From positions 2,604,001 to 2,668,000 of the forward strand of contig VCCP01000005.1 in the NCBI GenBank assembly GCA_005765155.1: a stretch of DNA of 64,000 bases, in the 5' to 3' direction. This document shows positions 1 through 13,643 of the stretch, piece after piece (position 1 is the first letter of the stretch; every line of letters begins with the position of its first letter). The DNA comes from Zelopaecilomyces penicillatus. Lineage: Eukaryota > Ascomycota > Sordariomycetes > Hypocreales > Pseudodiploosporaceae. A program made the translations under genes and the position numbers. Under the pieces are notes generated by a model that was not told where the DNA came from, made no database searches, and was given only the letters and a program-made list of their open reading frames with translations.

Positions 1-844
1 ATACTATTAGGAGCTATAGGGATATTTAAATCTCTTTAGTATAATCGAATCTTTAACTTTATATTAGTATTTATATAATAAATATAAAGCTATTATTATA
101 AGTCTAGGAAAATCAGATCTAAAGCTCTCTTTAAAGCTATTTCCTTATTAATAATAATTATATATAGTATATAGATATCAAGCTAGCTATAGAAATTATA
201 AAGCTATTTATAGAGCTATTAAAATCCAATCTCTTTCTTTATATTAATAAGGCTAAAAGCAAAATTTATAAGGGATTTCTAATTAATAATACTAATAACC
301 TAAAAAAGATAGAGTTTAAAGCGATTAATCTTATATATATTATCTATATTAAGAATCTTAGGAAAACACTTCTATATAACTTTATATTATAGAAAAGTCT
401 ATAAAACAGCCTTAAGCTTATTATCAGAAGAGAACTTTATATAATACTATAAGCCACCCTTCTTAAGGGCCTTAATAAAGGCTTATATTACTATAAGGCC
501 TTTAAGATTAATAGTATAAAGCTTCTAATAGTTATTATAGATATCCTTTTAAATAAAAAAGCTAGCTTCTATAGGGCTTAAAGACTTTAAGATATTATAT
601 ATCTTATAGATAGCTAGGCTATAGTTTTTAATAAATATACCCTAAAGCATCTACTATAACTCTATATAGTAATATAGTATAGGATATATAGAGATATCTA
701 ATAATAATAGATAATTATATTCACTTTCTATTATATAAAAAGTCCATTTCTAGTTTAACTTTAGTATAGCTAAAATAATAATCTTGAATTTATAATCTAA
801 TTACCTAATAGAAGCCTATTAAAGACCTAGGCTAATTTAATAAT
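1..844. other. RIP-degraded A+T-rich DNA, no gene recognised
   Basis: A+T-rich sequence with stops in all frames. It is somewhat less extreme than the tracts at 10.2-12.6 kb, and keeps scattered C/G words such as AAGGGCC and CACCC, so it is probably old repeat or gene DNA mutated by RIP. I cannot assign a protein family. It abuts the left LTR of element E, and no convincing 5-bp duplication links the two outer flanks of that element. Confidence 0.5.
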
Positions 845-1229
845 TGGGTTAAATATACCCCCTTACTAATTGATTAAGCTATAGCTATATAAGCTGCACT
901 TAGGGGGATTGAACTATATAAGTAGATAGGCCATACCCAGGCTATTTAAATAAGGCAGATATTATCTAATTCAAGTTTTTTCCCCCTTCTACCTAAGAAT
1001 TTTTCTAATATATTTAAAAGACTAGCTATTAAAAAGCTATCTTCTTTATTTGATTAATTATAGGATAATTAATTAATCTTTTAAGTTTATTTTATTATAT
1101 CACTGCTTTATAGCTTTTCTTACTTATTTAATCCTTATGGACTATATTAGCTATATAACTACCTTAAAATCATACTATAGTTCTATAGGTGGTATTAGTA
1201 TTATTATATATATTATTTTCCCTCTATTA
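845..1229 (+). repeat. Element E left LTR
   Basis: Begins TGGGTTAAAT and matches 9839-10223 end to end at the same length of 385 bp. The differences between the two copies are mainly C/T and G/A. The 3' end reads ...CTATTA, compatible with a RIPed terminal CA. Confidence 0.8.
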
Positions 1230-1520
1230 AACTAATAAAAGCTCTTACCTTAGCCCTATTATATATAAGAATATAGGAAGATAGGGTCTTAATATTATTA
1301 CTATTAAAGTTATAAGGGTTATATAATAATTTCTTTACTAAAATTATATTATTATTATAATAAAAATTCTAAAGGAATTTATAAAGCTTAGCAAAGGATA
1401 TATATATTATTAATAGTAGTATTAAAAGTAGAAATAAGGTAGCTATATTATTAAAGTATTAAGGGAGGTAAAGTTATAATATTATAAGTTGAATATAAAG
1501 GTGGAATTATAATAAGGTTA

Positions 1521-1620
1521 TTGTAGGGCTGTATATGACTTTTATAGCATCCTTTAAAGTGCCAGCCTTATATAGCCAAATTTGGGTGTGCAGGCCTGGG
1601 ATAGAGGGGTATATATAGAA
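1521..1620. other. Short island of unmutated-looking sequence inside element E
   Basis: About 100 bp, containing words such as AGTGCCAGCC and GTGTGCAGGCCTGGGAT, that is visibly richer in G+C than the surrounding RIPed Gag region. It contains several intact CpA/TpG dinucleotides that RIP normally destroys. No gene, tRNA or repeat could be assigned to it. Confidence 0.5.
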
Positions 1621-2249
1621 AATAAGCTATATATAGGCCATTAATATATAAATAGCAAAAAAGTAATATATGAATAGCAATACTCATTAATAAAATCTAT
1701 AAAGTAATATATTAAAGCTTTAAAAGTAATTAAGGCTAAATTAGATTTTCTAAAGAAAAAAAAGAAATCTAAAAGAAAAGGAATATATTAATTATATAAT
1801 CCTTCTAAGGTATATATCTATACCTTATATAAGAAGAAGGCTAATAAAATTAATTCTATTAATAATATTCCTTTAAATAGATCTATATTTAATAATAATC
1901 TATTTTAGAAAAAGAAGAAATAAAAGAAAGTAAAAGAAAGAATTAATCTAGATATATCCTTTATTAAATATATTATTTTAAAGTTCTCTAATATACTTAA
2001 GGGATTCTAACTCTATAAAGAATACCTTAAGAAAATCCTCTCTTAAACTAAGGATATATTAATCTAATAGAAGATTAATATTTTCTTAGAGATTCTTTAT
2101 AATAAAGAATAGGCTTTATCTTAATAATTCAAAGAAAGTAAAATACTTAATCTATTGATTATATCTTCTTAAGTTATTAAAGTAATTTCTTATTTAGCTT
2201 AATAGATATATTCTATCCCTATTCTATAAGAATTAAAAGCAAAAGCTAT

Positions 2250-4870
2250 AAAGTTATTAAAGATATACTTTAAGAATTATATATTAAAAGAGTCTTATAT
2301 CTTTTATAAAAATTAATATTTCTTTATTAAGAAAAAGGATAAAAGGCTTTATTTAATTAATATTATTATAAAATATAATACTATTATTCTTAGAGATATA
2401 TTTATCCCTTTTAATATTAATTCCTTTAATAAAGATTTCTTTATATATATTATACTCTTATTATTAGATTTCTTTTTTAATTATAATTAAATCCTATTAA
2501 ATAAAAAGAATAGGGATCTTATTATATTTTCTTTTATTATTAATCTTTTAAGGATATATATATTCTCTTAGGGTATTATAAATTCTATAGCCTAGTTTAT
2601 AAGAATTATAACTTAGATATTATTTAATCTTATTTTAGATATCTATAAACCCTTCCTTAATAATATTATTATATATAGACTATAATCTATTTATAATAAT
2701 AAAGAGATTCTTTCTAGGGTATAAAAATATATATTTAAGTATTTATAGAATCTTAATAAAATCCTTCTTAATATTAAGCTCTTTGGATATATAATATTAG
2801 AAGGGAAATTAAGATATTATTAAAATATAATTATTATTATTAGATTTCTTTATAGGATATCTAGAAGGAAATTAATTAAAGAGAAGATTATTAAGATCCT
2901 AAAATAGCTTATCTATTATAATATAATAGATATTAAAGCCTTTCTTAGATTTATTAGCTATTATTAAATTTAGATATATAACTTTATTATTATTACTCTT
3001 TCCTTTATTATCTTATTATAAAAGGAAGCCCCTTAAAAGTAAGAAGGATTATAATTAAAGATAATAATTAAGCTTAAGGATATAATAATAATTATCCCTA
3101 TTCTAATATTATTTAATCTCTCTAAAGAGGGTAAAGAAATTATACTTATAATAGATATTAATCTTAAAGGATAGGGAATAGTTTTAATATAAATCCTAGA
3201 TAAATAATAATGCCTAATTAGATTTAAAAGTGATTATTAAAATAAAGCTGAATATAGTTATAATATAATAAAGTAAGAGTATAAGGCTATTCTCTTTATA
3301 CTCTAAAGGCTTAGAGGATATATCTATAGTATATAATTTACTTTAAAGATAGATATATATATCCTTATATACCAGCTTAATAATACTGTTTATAATATAT
3401 TAAATAATCTTATTATTTATTAGATTAATTATATTATATTATTTGATTTTATTATTAAATATATTCTTAGGAAAAATAATAATATAATAGATAGACTTTC
3501 TTAAAAAGAATTAGAGCTATTTAATTAAATAAATACTAAAGTTAATAAGGATTTAAAGAATATAATTAATATATATCTTAGATTAATATAATTAAATATA
3601 TTAGAATCTGGATATTTTATAGAATCCTAATAGATTATTAGATTCTTATATTTATTAAAGAGATTATCTAATCTTAATAGAGTATAATTTAAGATACTAT
3701 ATTAAAAAGCTTAAAGGTTCTTTATTAAGAATAGAAAACTTTAACTAAAACTAATTTATAAAAGAAACCATTCTATATTAATTATTAATAACTTATCTAT
3801 TTATAAGAAATTAATAATAAGCTATTATATAGCCTAAGGGTATAAAAATAAAGTAATTATCTTTAAAACTCTCTTTAATAGATATTATTAAGGAAAGATA
3901 TAGAATAATATTTTCTTAGCTATAGCCTATTACCTTAAATATTAAAAGTTTATATTATAATAAAACAAAGAATTAATAATTCTAATATTACTTAAGCAAT
4001 TAATATTAAAAGTATACTTTGATTTATAATATATACTATCTAATTATAATATAAACTTCCTTATAGAAGCTTACTATAACTTGATTAAATAGATAGAAGT
4101 TTAACCAATATAATAGATTAACTTAAGAGCTATAATTAAGTTTATTATAACCTTGATATAGTAATATAGACTTATACTTTATATAGTTATTAATAATAGA
4201 ATTAAAATAAAAGGGCTTCTCCCTTAGATATTATTTAATTAAGGTATAAAATATATTTAAATATCTAAGTATAATCCTATAGTTAATTCTATAATTAAAA
4301 TTAATTATTAAAGCCTTATATCTATAATAATAAAGATATTAGAAGGGGATTCTAAATAGATAAGATACCTTAAAGTAGCTATTCTTATAAATAGAATTAT
4401 AATTAAATCATTCTATAGCTTCTCTATTTTTTATCTTATATATAGATATAATCCTATCTTACTATTTAAAGTTAAATTTCTAATATAAAGGCTTATTAAT
4501 TAGGATATTATTATTAATATTAAGGATTTATTTAAATCTTATATCTGAATATTAAAAAGAAGATTAAAAGATATAATAAAGACTAGAGAAAAGGTAATTA
4601 ATTTTAGAAAAAAGCTAATAGTAAGAATAGATACTACTAATAAATATATACTTTAATTAGAATATAATCAATTAATATTAAACAATCTAATACTTATATA
4701 TAATATACCTAAGAAGTAGGATAAATCCTATATAATAAAGATAATAATATACTAATATAGCCTATATTAGATTACTTTATAAGTAGATATTATTAAAGTA
4801 TATATACTTTATATAATAGATAGGATTCTTTTAGATAAGATTTATTCTAGAAATTATCTAAAGAAGTTTA
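2250..4870 (+). pseudogene. Element E pol relic (RT, RNase H, integrase)
   Basis: Reading plus-strand triplets through the stops shows a Ty3/Gypsy pol. A KKKD motif (near 2330) precedes the RT palm. A LLDFF-like block lies at 2461-2480, the equivalent of the first catalytic Asp. PFLNNI at about 2650-2676 stands where FLDDI is expected, both catalytic Asp codons being changed to Asn by G-to-A. An RNase H-like Asp block is at about 3151-3170. Near 4241-4300 an integrase stretch KY-NP...I resembles the 'YNPQ...VERGH' region. The order and strand agree with the LTRs. It is non-functional. The assignment rests on my recognition of the fungal Gypsy RT pattern rather than on an alignment. Confidence 0.7.
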
Positions 4871-5269
4871 TTAAAGATAAATATAGCTAATAGATATCTA
4901 ATACTAATATATAGCTCTTTAGATCTAAAAATAAATAAGAACTATATAGAGAAAAGAAAGAGCTAGGATTATTAAATCCCCTTATATACTTTAACTTATC
5001 TATTAATCAAATAATACCTTAAGACTCTAACTCTAATATTAATCTTAAAAAAGACTTCCTAGACTTATTATTAATTATTAAATCTTAATTTAAAATTATA
5101 ATCCCTAATCTAATCTAATATTAAAAGAGTATATATTAATTATACTTACTTTAGATATATATATAACTTCTTATATAATTAAATTAAGGATTTCCTAGCT
5201 TAAATTCTATTTAAAAATCCTTAATAGAGAGGATCTTAATAATATTTCTTAAAAGATATAATAAATTTT

Positions 5270-8200
5270 ATTCTTTATATATAATATTCTATTATTAATA
5301 TATAAATCAATTATATTAAATCAATTATAATAAATAATTAATACTCCTAAACCTTAATTATAATAACTAAACTATTCCTATATTAATAATTAAATAATCT
5401 CTATTAATCTTATTCCTTTATAATCTTTCCTTAATCTATATTAATCTGATTTTATTATACTCTTAAGTATAGACCTATTCTTGGATCTACCCTATACTTA
5501 TATTAACCAGGACTAAATAAAGCTTATATTTATATATTTAAAATCTTTTCTTTTATTTTAAAAAACTTATTAAATTTCTATTAAAAATAAAAGTTCTTAT
5601 AAATTATTTTAGTATTATAATACTATCTTTCTTTAACTTTCTTACTTATATAAATCCCTTTCTTATTTTATTATATATATATTTTATAATATTATATTAA
5701 ATTAATTATATTCTTTTATTAATTTACTTTATTTTATAAAGATTAATTAATACCTTTAAAAGCTAATTTATTTATTAATATTAAATTATCTAGACTATAT
5801 AATTAATATTATTATCCTAAAATCAATTTACTTTATCCCTTTTAAACCAAACCTATATCTTAATAACTAAGGAATTATTTAATCCTATTTATATCTATTA
5901 AATCCTATTAGGGTTTTCCTTTATTATCTTATTTATATCCTATTTTATTATATACTTAATCTTTAAAGTTAATAGTTAATATTTCTATAGATAGAGAGTA
6001 ATAGATATATTTAAGAAATCTAGAATAATTAATCCCTTTAATTCTTTGATCTAATCCTTCTCTAAGAAAGTTATTTACTTTCTCTTATCCTTTAGCTTGG
6101 ATTAATAGCTATAAAATCCTCTCTATCTATAGTTTATATATCTATCCTATTTATAATTTAAATAGTATCTATTATACTTATTTAGGATTAAAATATATAG
6201 ATAATATAGCTATATAATATACTCCCTAATAGCTATAATAATAATTAAAAAGGATTATATATAATAAGAATATAGGATTAGATTAATAATCTTATAATAA
6301 TTAATAAATAAAGAGTAGATCCTCTCTTTTTATTTTATTAAGGTATTAAAGAAATATCTATAAATATATCCTATTTTAATTAATATAAATATAAGGTAAA
6401 GTGCTTGGGTTTTATAATAGACTTTAATATAGGATATTCTTAAGTATTATAGAGATTATCTTCCTAGAAGTATTATTTAGAACTTTAACCCTTAACTAGC
6501 TATATAAGAGTATTAGATATATCTTTTATAAACTTAATAATAAAGGATACCTTATAATAAAGAGGGTAATTTATCTAGTCTATATTCACTCTCCTTAGAA
6601 TTAATACTTTAAATATTATCTAAATCTAAAAATAAGAAAGAGGATTAATATTAATTTATAAAGATTAAATAGTATTAAACTAGAAAGGCCTTATAATTTA
6701 TTATTACTTCTATTATAAAAGATAATTTAATATTATTAAAGAACTTAATATAACTATTCTATAATAAGGTAATTTTATAAGTAATTATATTATATAGAAT
6801 AATTATATTTATAATAGAATTAATATTAAGGAGCTAAGAATAAATATTATCTTAATTAATTTCTATAATTAAATAATATCTATATTAAAAACCTAAAGAG
6901 AATAAGAGATAGATTAATAATCCTAAAGTTAAAAGAGCTAAATTATAAAATAAAGAAGGAAAAGTTATAAAAGCTAAGAGATAGCTCCTTTAAAAAGTAT
7001 ATAAATAAAAATATATATTATTTACTAGCTATAAATTATTATTAAATATAATAAAAAGCTATACTTTAAAGGAAGAGCTATCTATAATAAAAGATATCTT
7101 TAATTAAATAATTATATATAATTATAAAGGATTATTAATTTAAATCCTTATATATTTATAAAGCTCTCTCTTATAAAGAGATATCTTATATATATTACTC
7201 TCTTCTATCTCTATTATCTCCTCTAGTATCTATATTATCTTATTTTATTCCTTTAATCTCTATTATTATTTAATTATATCCCTATCTAACTCTTTATTAA
7301 TATATAATATTAAAATAATAAAGAACTTCTAGATTATTTATATCCTTTCTTTAAGCAAATATTAATAATATAAGCCTTATTATTATTATAGGAATAATAT
7401 AGTTTAAAGGAGATATAGATTTATTTTATAAATATATTAATAAATATATTATATTTATAATAAATCTAGGGTTTTCTAAGTAATCTTGCTTTATAATCCC
7501 TTAATAAGACTAGCCTAATCTATTATTAACCCTTTCTTAGAATTTTAATATAAATACTCTAGATTTAATAATATATAGCCTTATCTCTATTATATAGTTA
7601 TTTCCTTAAGGCCTATAAAGATAGAATTAAAGTGATTATCTAATTAAGCTCTATTAATTATTATATATATTAAAGAATAAAGATTAAGCTATTAATTTTA
7701 TATTATACCCTTTACTTTAAATTATACTCTATAATATCTTTAATAATATATTTATAGCCCCTAGAGTAATATATATTTTTAAATTAAAGGAATACTTCTA
7801 TATATATATAGATCTCTTTAATATTTTATATAAGTTTAGATCTTATAATTATTTAATACTTAATATCTATAATTATCTTAATAGGCTAGCTATCTTTTAT
7901 AAGAATATATTTAATAAGTGATTCTTTATTAGATTTATTAATTATAAGAATATATATTAGTATTCCTTTATTTAAGATTAATTTAAAGGCTAGCTTTATA
8001 TCTTTAATTTATAAGTAAATAAATAAATATATTATATTAAAGAGTTTATATATCTATAAAAGTAAATACTTTATAAGCTTAATCTCCTTTATAACTTTAT
8101 ATTTATTACTATTCTATATATAAAGCAAGTATAAGATTAGGAATATAGCTATTTATCTTTCTTTTAGATCTATATTACTATTAAAGGATTAATTAGATTT

Positions 8201-9838
8201 TATTTTTATTTTAATTAGATTAAAAAAGATTTAAATAAGATTAAATAATCTTATAATAATATATTTTATCTACTCCCTAATAGTCTCTTCTATTTATTAT
8301 TAAGAGATTAATATCTATTTAATAGTTTAAATTAGCTTATATCTAGCTATATACTTAAAGTAAGAAGTATTATATTATATCTTATTATTAATAAGTTAGA
8401 TATAGCTAAATACTTATAAAGCTTTTATTATATTACCCTATAAAATCTTAATAATTAAATAATCTATAATTAAGATATAAATAAAATACTCTATTTTATT
8501 TATTTAGAAGATATTATACTATTCTTAATTAATAGATATATCTTATCTATATTATATAATAACTCTAAAGTCTTTTATATATCTATAAAAGATAGCCTAC
8601 TTATACTATTTATATAGACTATTATAGCATTGCTTATTTACCCTATTAGAGTATAGAAACCTATACTCTTTAAAGCTATTATTAATTAATAATTAAATAA
8701 TAAGTTTAAATATAATAAGATAATCAGGCTTAAGGCAATTAAGATTATTAATATAATTATTATTAAAGAAGCTAAATTAATTATAACTTAGCTAAATAAT
8801 AATTAAATAATAATACCTTAATAGTATTCTCTAAGAGCTAATAGGAATAGATTATTTATTATTTATTTAGTTTTTAGGCTTTTATTTAAGCTTAATTTAT
8901 TTATATATAATAGTATTAAGGATATTTAAGGATTATCTAATTAAGATTTATTAAATAAGGAATTAGAGTTAATATTAATATAGCTTATACTATATTTAAA
9001 TCCCTAGAAATAGATTATCTTTAAGGAGTAGATAGCTAAGTTAATTTCTCTAAATATCCTTATAATTAACTTAAATAAGGATATTAATACTTTTAAGGGT
9101 ATTATTATAACCCTAAGGTGATTTATTAATAGGAATCTAAATAAGATATCTTAATTAGATAATAGGTATTTTTCTTATAAGTAAACCAATCCTTTTAGCA
9201 GAGAAAAGAGAAGTTTAAAAAAGAAATAAAGAAACCAATAAAAGGAATTAGATCCTTAGCCCCCTTTATACTATATACTATCAATTTAATCTATAAGATA
9301 TAAGAGAGAGATCACTGCTTAAATAGATATTGATTTACCTTTATAATATTTAAGAGTAATAGGGTATATTATAACTATTAAATTTACTAAGAAGATAGAT
9401 AATATATTCCTTATTAAAAGGCCTATATTATATATCAAATACTCTGATAATTATATTAGTCTCTATTTTAATAGAATAATTATAGAAGGGAGGGACCCTT
9501 TAATATATTAAGAAGATAATAAAAGCTTCCTTTAATAGGCTAGTGATTTAAACTATTTAATCTAATAGATCTGAATACTATATTATATAAGTATAATTAA
9601 TAATATCTCTATCTATAGATTAAGTAATAGAGTTAAATACTTTAAGGATATTAAAAGAGTTAAAGAAATTAAATATTAAGGGAATATTTAATTAAGAATA
9701 AATAAAGTAAAAGAAATAAAGTATATATATATAGGTATTTAAAGATTATATTTAAATACTATTACTTAATTAATTATAAATATTACCTGATTTAATAATA
9801 GGGTTATCTTTAATATTTATTAAAAGGGTTTTAATAGC
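5270..9838. other. 3' half of element E, unassigned
   Basis: A+T-rich, stop-filled DNA between the pol relic and the right LTR. I saw no recognisable domain on either strand. It is too long for an ordinary Gypsy 3' untranslated region, so a second ORF or a nested older element is likely. Confidence 0.4.
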
Positions 9839-10223
9839 TGGATTAAATATATTCCCTTACTAGTTAACTAAGCTATAGCTATATAAGCTGTATTTAGGGG
9901 GATTGAACTGTATAAGTAGATAGGTTATACCCAGGCTATTTAAATGGGCAGATATTATTGAATTTAAGTTTTTTTTCCCCTTTCTATCTAAGAATTTTCT
10001 AATACATTTAAAAGACTAGCTATTAAAAAGCTATCTTCTTTATCTAATCAGTTATAGGATGATCAATTGATCTCTCAAGTTCAATTTATTATATCACTGC
10101 TTTATAGCTTTTCTTATTTATTTAATCCTTATGGATTATATTGGCTATATAACTACCCTAAAATCACCCTATAGTTCTATGGGTGGTATTAGTATTATTA
10201 TATATATTGTTTTCCCCTTATTA
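9839..10223 (+). repeat. Element E right LTR
   Basis: The 385-bp partner of 845-1229. It keeps more C/G than the left copy, for example TGATCAATTGATCTCTC where the left copy reads mostly A/T, so the two LTRs were mutated unequally. Confidence 0.8.
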
Positions 10224-10340
10224 AAATATTATAGTATTTAATATAATAGTAATATAATATAGTAGAAGTATTTATTATTTATATTTAAAGATATTTAAAT
10301 TTAAATCTAGTTTTTTTAAAATTTAAATCTTTATAATAAA

Positions 10341-10452
10341 TATAATTATTATATATTTAATATAATTATTATATATTTAATATAATTATTATATATTTAA
10401 TATAATTATTATATATTTAATATAATTATTATATATTTAATATAATTATTAT
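10341..10452. repeat. 20-bp tandem repeat, five full copies
   Basis: The unit TATAATTATTATATATTTAA is repeated perfectly at 10341, 10361, 10381, 10401 and 10421, with a partial sixth unit. The lack of any difference between units suggests recent amplification. Confidence 0.9.
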
Positions 10453-11462
10453 AATTATATATTATATTATAAAAGATATAACTATAAAATAAAATCTTAA
10501 ATAAATATTATAAAACTAATAAAAACTTAATATATTAAAAATATATAATTTATATTTTAAGATTTAAATAATATAAATATAATTATTATAATATATAATA
10601 AATAATTTATTAATAATAATATTTAATTTTAATATCTTTAATATATTTATATTTAATAAAATATAAATTAATTTATAATATAAATTTATATAATTAAAGA
10701 TTAAAATAAATAAATAATAATATTAAATATTAAATATTTTTTATTAATATAATAAAATATTTTTATAATTAATATAAATATATTATATTTTACTTATTTT
10801 TTTATATTAATAAAATTAATTATTATATTATTATTATTTTATTATATTATTTATTATTTAATTATAATATTTTTATTTATATATTTATTTATTTATTTAT
10901 AAAAAGAATATCTTATATATAAAATAAAAGTATTTATATTAAAATTTTATAATAATATAAATTTAATTATTTTATTCTTTTTTATTAAAGTATTAATATT
11001 TTATATTAATAGCTTAATTATTAAATTATTAAATTATTTTATATAATAATAATTAAATTATAATATTAATATATTATTTTATATAATAATAATTTAATTA
11101 TAATATTCTTTTTATTTATTAATATTAATAAAATAATTATATATATTTTTTACTATTAATTTAATTTAAATTTAAAATAATATAATCTTTTAATATAATT
11201 TATTTTATTTTATTATAAGATTTTTTCTTAATTTTATTTTAATATATATTTTAATTTTTTTTATTTTAGATTTTTTATATAAAATTATTCTTTTATATCT
11301 TTATTAATTATTATTATATTCTTTTTAAATATTATTATATATTTTTAATTTTATTTATTTTTAATTTTAATTTTATAAATATATTTTTTTTATATATTTT
11401 TTTTCTTTTAATATAAAAAAGATTATATCTTTATTATAATATATCTTATACTTTTAATCTTT

Positions 11463-11571
11463 AATAATTTTAATAATTTTAATAATTTTAATAATTTTAA
11501 TAATTTTAATAATTTTAATAATTTTAATAATTTTAATAATTTTAATAATTTTAATAATTTTAATAATTTTA
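11463..11571. repeat. 9-bp tandem repeat (AATAATTTT)n
   Basis: About twelve perfect copies of a 9-bp A/T unit in a row. Confidence 0.9.
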
Positions 11572-12643
11572 TAAATTTTTATTTTAATATTATTTAAAAT
11601 TAATATTATTTAAGATTAATATTATTTAGGATTAATATTATTAAAGATTAATATTATTTAAAATTAATATTTAGTTTAAAATTAATTAAATAATAATATT
11701 AAAAAAATATTATATAATTTTAATTTTTAATTTAATTTTTTTAATAATAATCCTTAAATTAATATTAAAATATTTTTATTTCTAGTTTTTATTATATTAA
11801 AATTATTATTATTATTAAAAATCCTTTTAATATTAAATTTATTTTATTTATTTAATTAATTATTTTAATTATTTCTTTTAGTAATTTTAAATTTAATTTT
11901 AATTTAGTTTTTTTTATTAATATTATATTTATTTTAATAATTATTATTATTTAAAAAATCTATTAAAAGAATTTTCTATATTATATTTTAAAATAAATTT
12001 AATTTTAATTTTTTAAATTTAAAATAATATTTTAAATTTTATTTATTATATTTTTATTAAATTGTTAATTTTATTATTAATTTTATTTAAATAAGAATTA
12101 TATTTAAAAATTATTATATATTTTTATTATTTTTATTTAAAATATAAAACTAAATTATTTTTATAATATTTTATTTTTAATTTATTTTATATTAATTTTA
12201 TTTTTATTTTATAATATTCTTTTATTTTTAATATATTTTCTTTTTTAAAAATATAATAATAAATATATATATATATATTAAATTATAATTAAAAAGCTTT
12301 ATAAAATAAGATATTTATATTAAAATAAATATATTTTTAATTTAATTTTAAATATTTATTTAAATTTTAAAATTTTTTATTTATTTATATTATTAATTAT
12401 CTTATACTTCTAGATTTTAAAGATTTTTATTATTATTATTCTTTTTTTTTATATAATATATTTTAATTAATAATTAATAAAATTATATATTTTTCTATAA
12501 TATTAATATTATTTTAAATCTATATCTTAGTTTTATAATTATTAATCTAATTATAATATTATAATTTATTAAATATATTAATTATATTTCATTTAGTAAT
12601 ATATAAGTATTTATAGTTTTTAATTATTAAGTTAGCTATAGCC

Positions 12644-12648
12644 CTTAG
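12644..12648. other. Left target-site duplication of element B
   Basis: CTTAG directly before the LTR. The partner after the right LTR is CTCAG (27596-27600). The single difference is C-to-T, as expected of RIP on the left side. Confidence 0.7.
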
Positions 12649-13073
12649 TATAATATTTAATGAATTCCTAAGGGATAAATCTAATAAAAGGGATTTATAT
12701 TAATAGATAAGTTAAAGCATTCTAAGTAATATAGTCTATTATATTAATAATAGATATTAGATATTATAACTCAGGGTTAAGTATTAATATAATAAGTAAT
12801 AGTAAATAATATAATAATATTAAAAGTATATTAATAATTATTTAAGCTATATCTAAAGAATAAAAATTAAGGGTATATATATATATTATAGATTATAATT
12901 TAAGTTATAATCCTTATTACTAGATTATACTTAGAATTATAAGCTATTCTATTGGATTATAGTTTTAAGAGTAATCCTAAGCCTAGGATTATCTTTAGAA
13001 TTATAATCTAATTCTATATTATTCTAGGCCTTTAATATATATTAAATAATATTACTTAATTATATAATTAAAA
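12649..13073 (-). repeat. Element B left LTR, first part
   Basis: RIPed version of the A-family LTR. TATAATATTTAATGAATTCC aligns with the start of the intact LTR after G-to-A and C-to-T changes. It breaks off at 13073, exactly where element A begins, and continues at 20559. Confidence 0.9.
13069..13073. other. Left target-site duplication of element A
   Basis: TAAAA before the LTR of A; the partner is TAAGG at 20559-20563. Both align with CGAGG in the intact LTR, so the target was inside the LTR of B and the two copies of the duplicated 5 bp were later mutated to different degrees. Confidence 0.8.
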
Positions 13074-13530
13074 TGTAACGTTTGGTGAATTCCCAAGGGA
13101 TAAACCTAACAAAAAGGGTTTATATTGGCAGATGAGTCGGGGCATTCTAAGCAATATATCTATCACATTGATGATAGATACCAAGTATCATAACCAGGGG
13201 TCAAGTCTCAGCGTAGTAAGCGATAGCGAACAATACAATGAAGTTGAAAGTGTGTTGATAACTATCTAAGCTATGTCTAAAGAGTGAAAATTAAGGGCGT
13301 ATATATACATCATGGATCACGATTTGAGCCATGATCCTTATTGCTGGATCACGCTCAGAATCGTGAGCCATCCCGTTGGATCACGGTTTCAAGAGTAATC
13401 CTAAGCCCAGGATCACCTTTAGAATCATGATCCAATTCCATACAGTTCCAAGCCTCCGGTACGTACCTAGTAACATCACAAGTCACATAACCGAGGCCCA
13501 CCATACGACCTTGGCTGTTGGGTCGTGACA
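13074..13530 (-). repeat. Element A 3' LTR (left)
   Basis: 457 bp, the same length as 20102-20558 and 58402-58858. It is more mutated than the right LTR (for example TGTAACG against TGTGACG at the edge). It contains the TATA box (about 13300), the predicted RNA start GTTGATAACT (13254-13263, plus-strand reading) and the inverted-repeat array at 13314-13433. Confidence 0.95.
13314..13433. promoter_or_regulatory. Four inverted repeats at 32-bp spacing in the LTR of A
   Basis: RIP-damaged copy of the array seen intact at 58642-58761. Units start at 13314, 13346, 13378 and 13410, and several CGTGATCC arms are changed to CATGATCC or similar. Confidence 0.75.
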
Positions 13531-13535
13531 CGATG

Positions 13536-13545
13536 TCTCCCTCTC
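13536..13545 (-). promoter_or_regulatory. Polypurine tract of element A
   Basis: The minus strand reads GAGAGGGAGA just upstream of the 3' LTR, with five bases (CATCG) between. This is the usual place for the plus-strand primer of an LTR element. The plus-strand reading of the same bases overlaps the possible upstream start codon of the antisense zinc-cluster gene. Confidence 0.6.
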
Positions 13546-13643
13546 AAAAGGTCTTGTCCTCAAGGCCCATAGGCACACCTTTCCTTCCTTCCTTAATATT
13601 TTATAAGTTATAGGACTCATATCACATCGAATTGTTTCTCACG

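Larger units (their letters stand above)
845..10223 (+). mobile_element. Element E: RIP-degraded Ty3/Gypsy LTR retrotransposon
   Basis: Two 385-bp direct repeats (845-1229 and 9839-10223) bound about 8.6 kb of internal sequence. Every frame is full of stops, but plus-strand translation of 2.25-4.9 kb still follows the order reverse transcriptase, RNase H, integrase of a Ty3/Gypsy pol, with losses explained by C-to-T and G-to-A changes (Gln to stop, Asp to Asn, Gly to Arg/Lys). It is a dead copy. About 4.5 kb downstream of the integrase (5.3-9.8 kb) is unexplained; it could be extra coding sequence or a nested element. The family is different from A-D: the LTRs share no sequence. Confidence 0.8.
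10224..12643. other. Extremely A+T-rich spacer, no gene
   Basis: Almost pure A/T with no open frame and no recognisable repeat family, apart from the tandem arrays listed separately. It is probably the end state of RIP, or a simple-sequence spacer. Confidence 0.6.

Noticed and set aside
10224..12643. Mitochondrial DNA insertion, considered because of the extreme A+T content
   Set aside because: No mitochondrial gene or tRNA can be recognised, and the sequence grades into RIPed retroelements.
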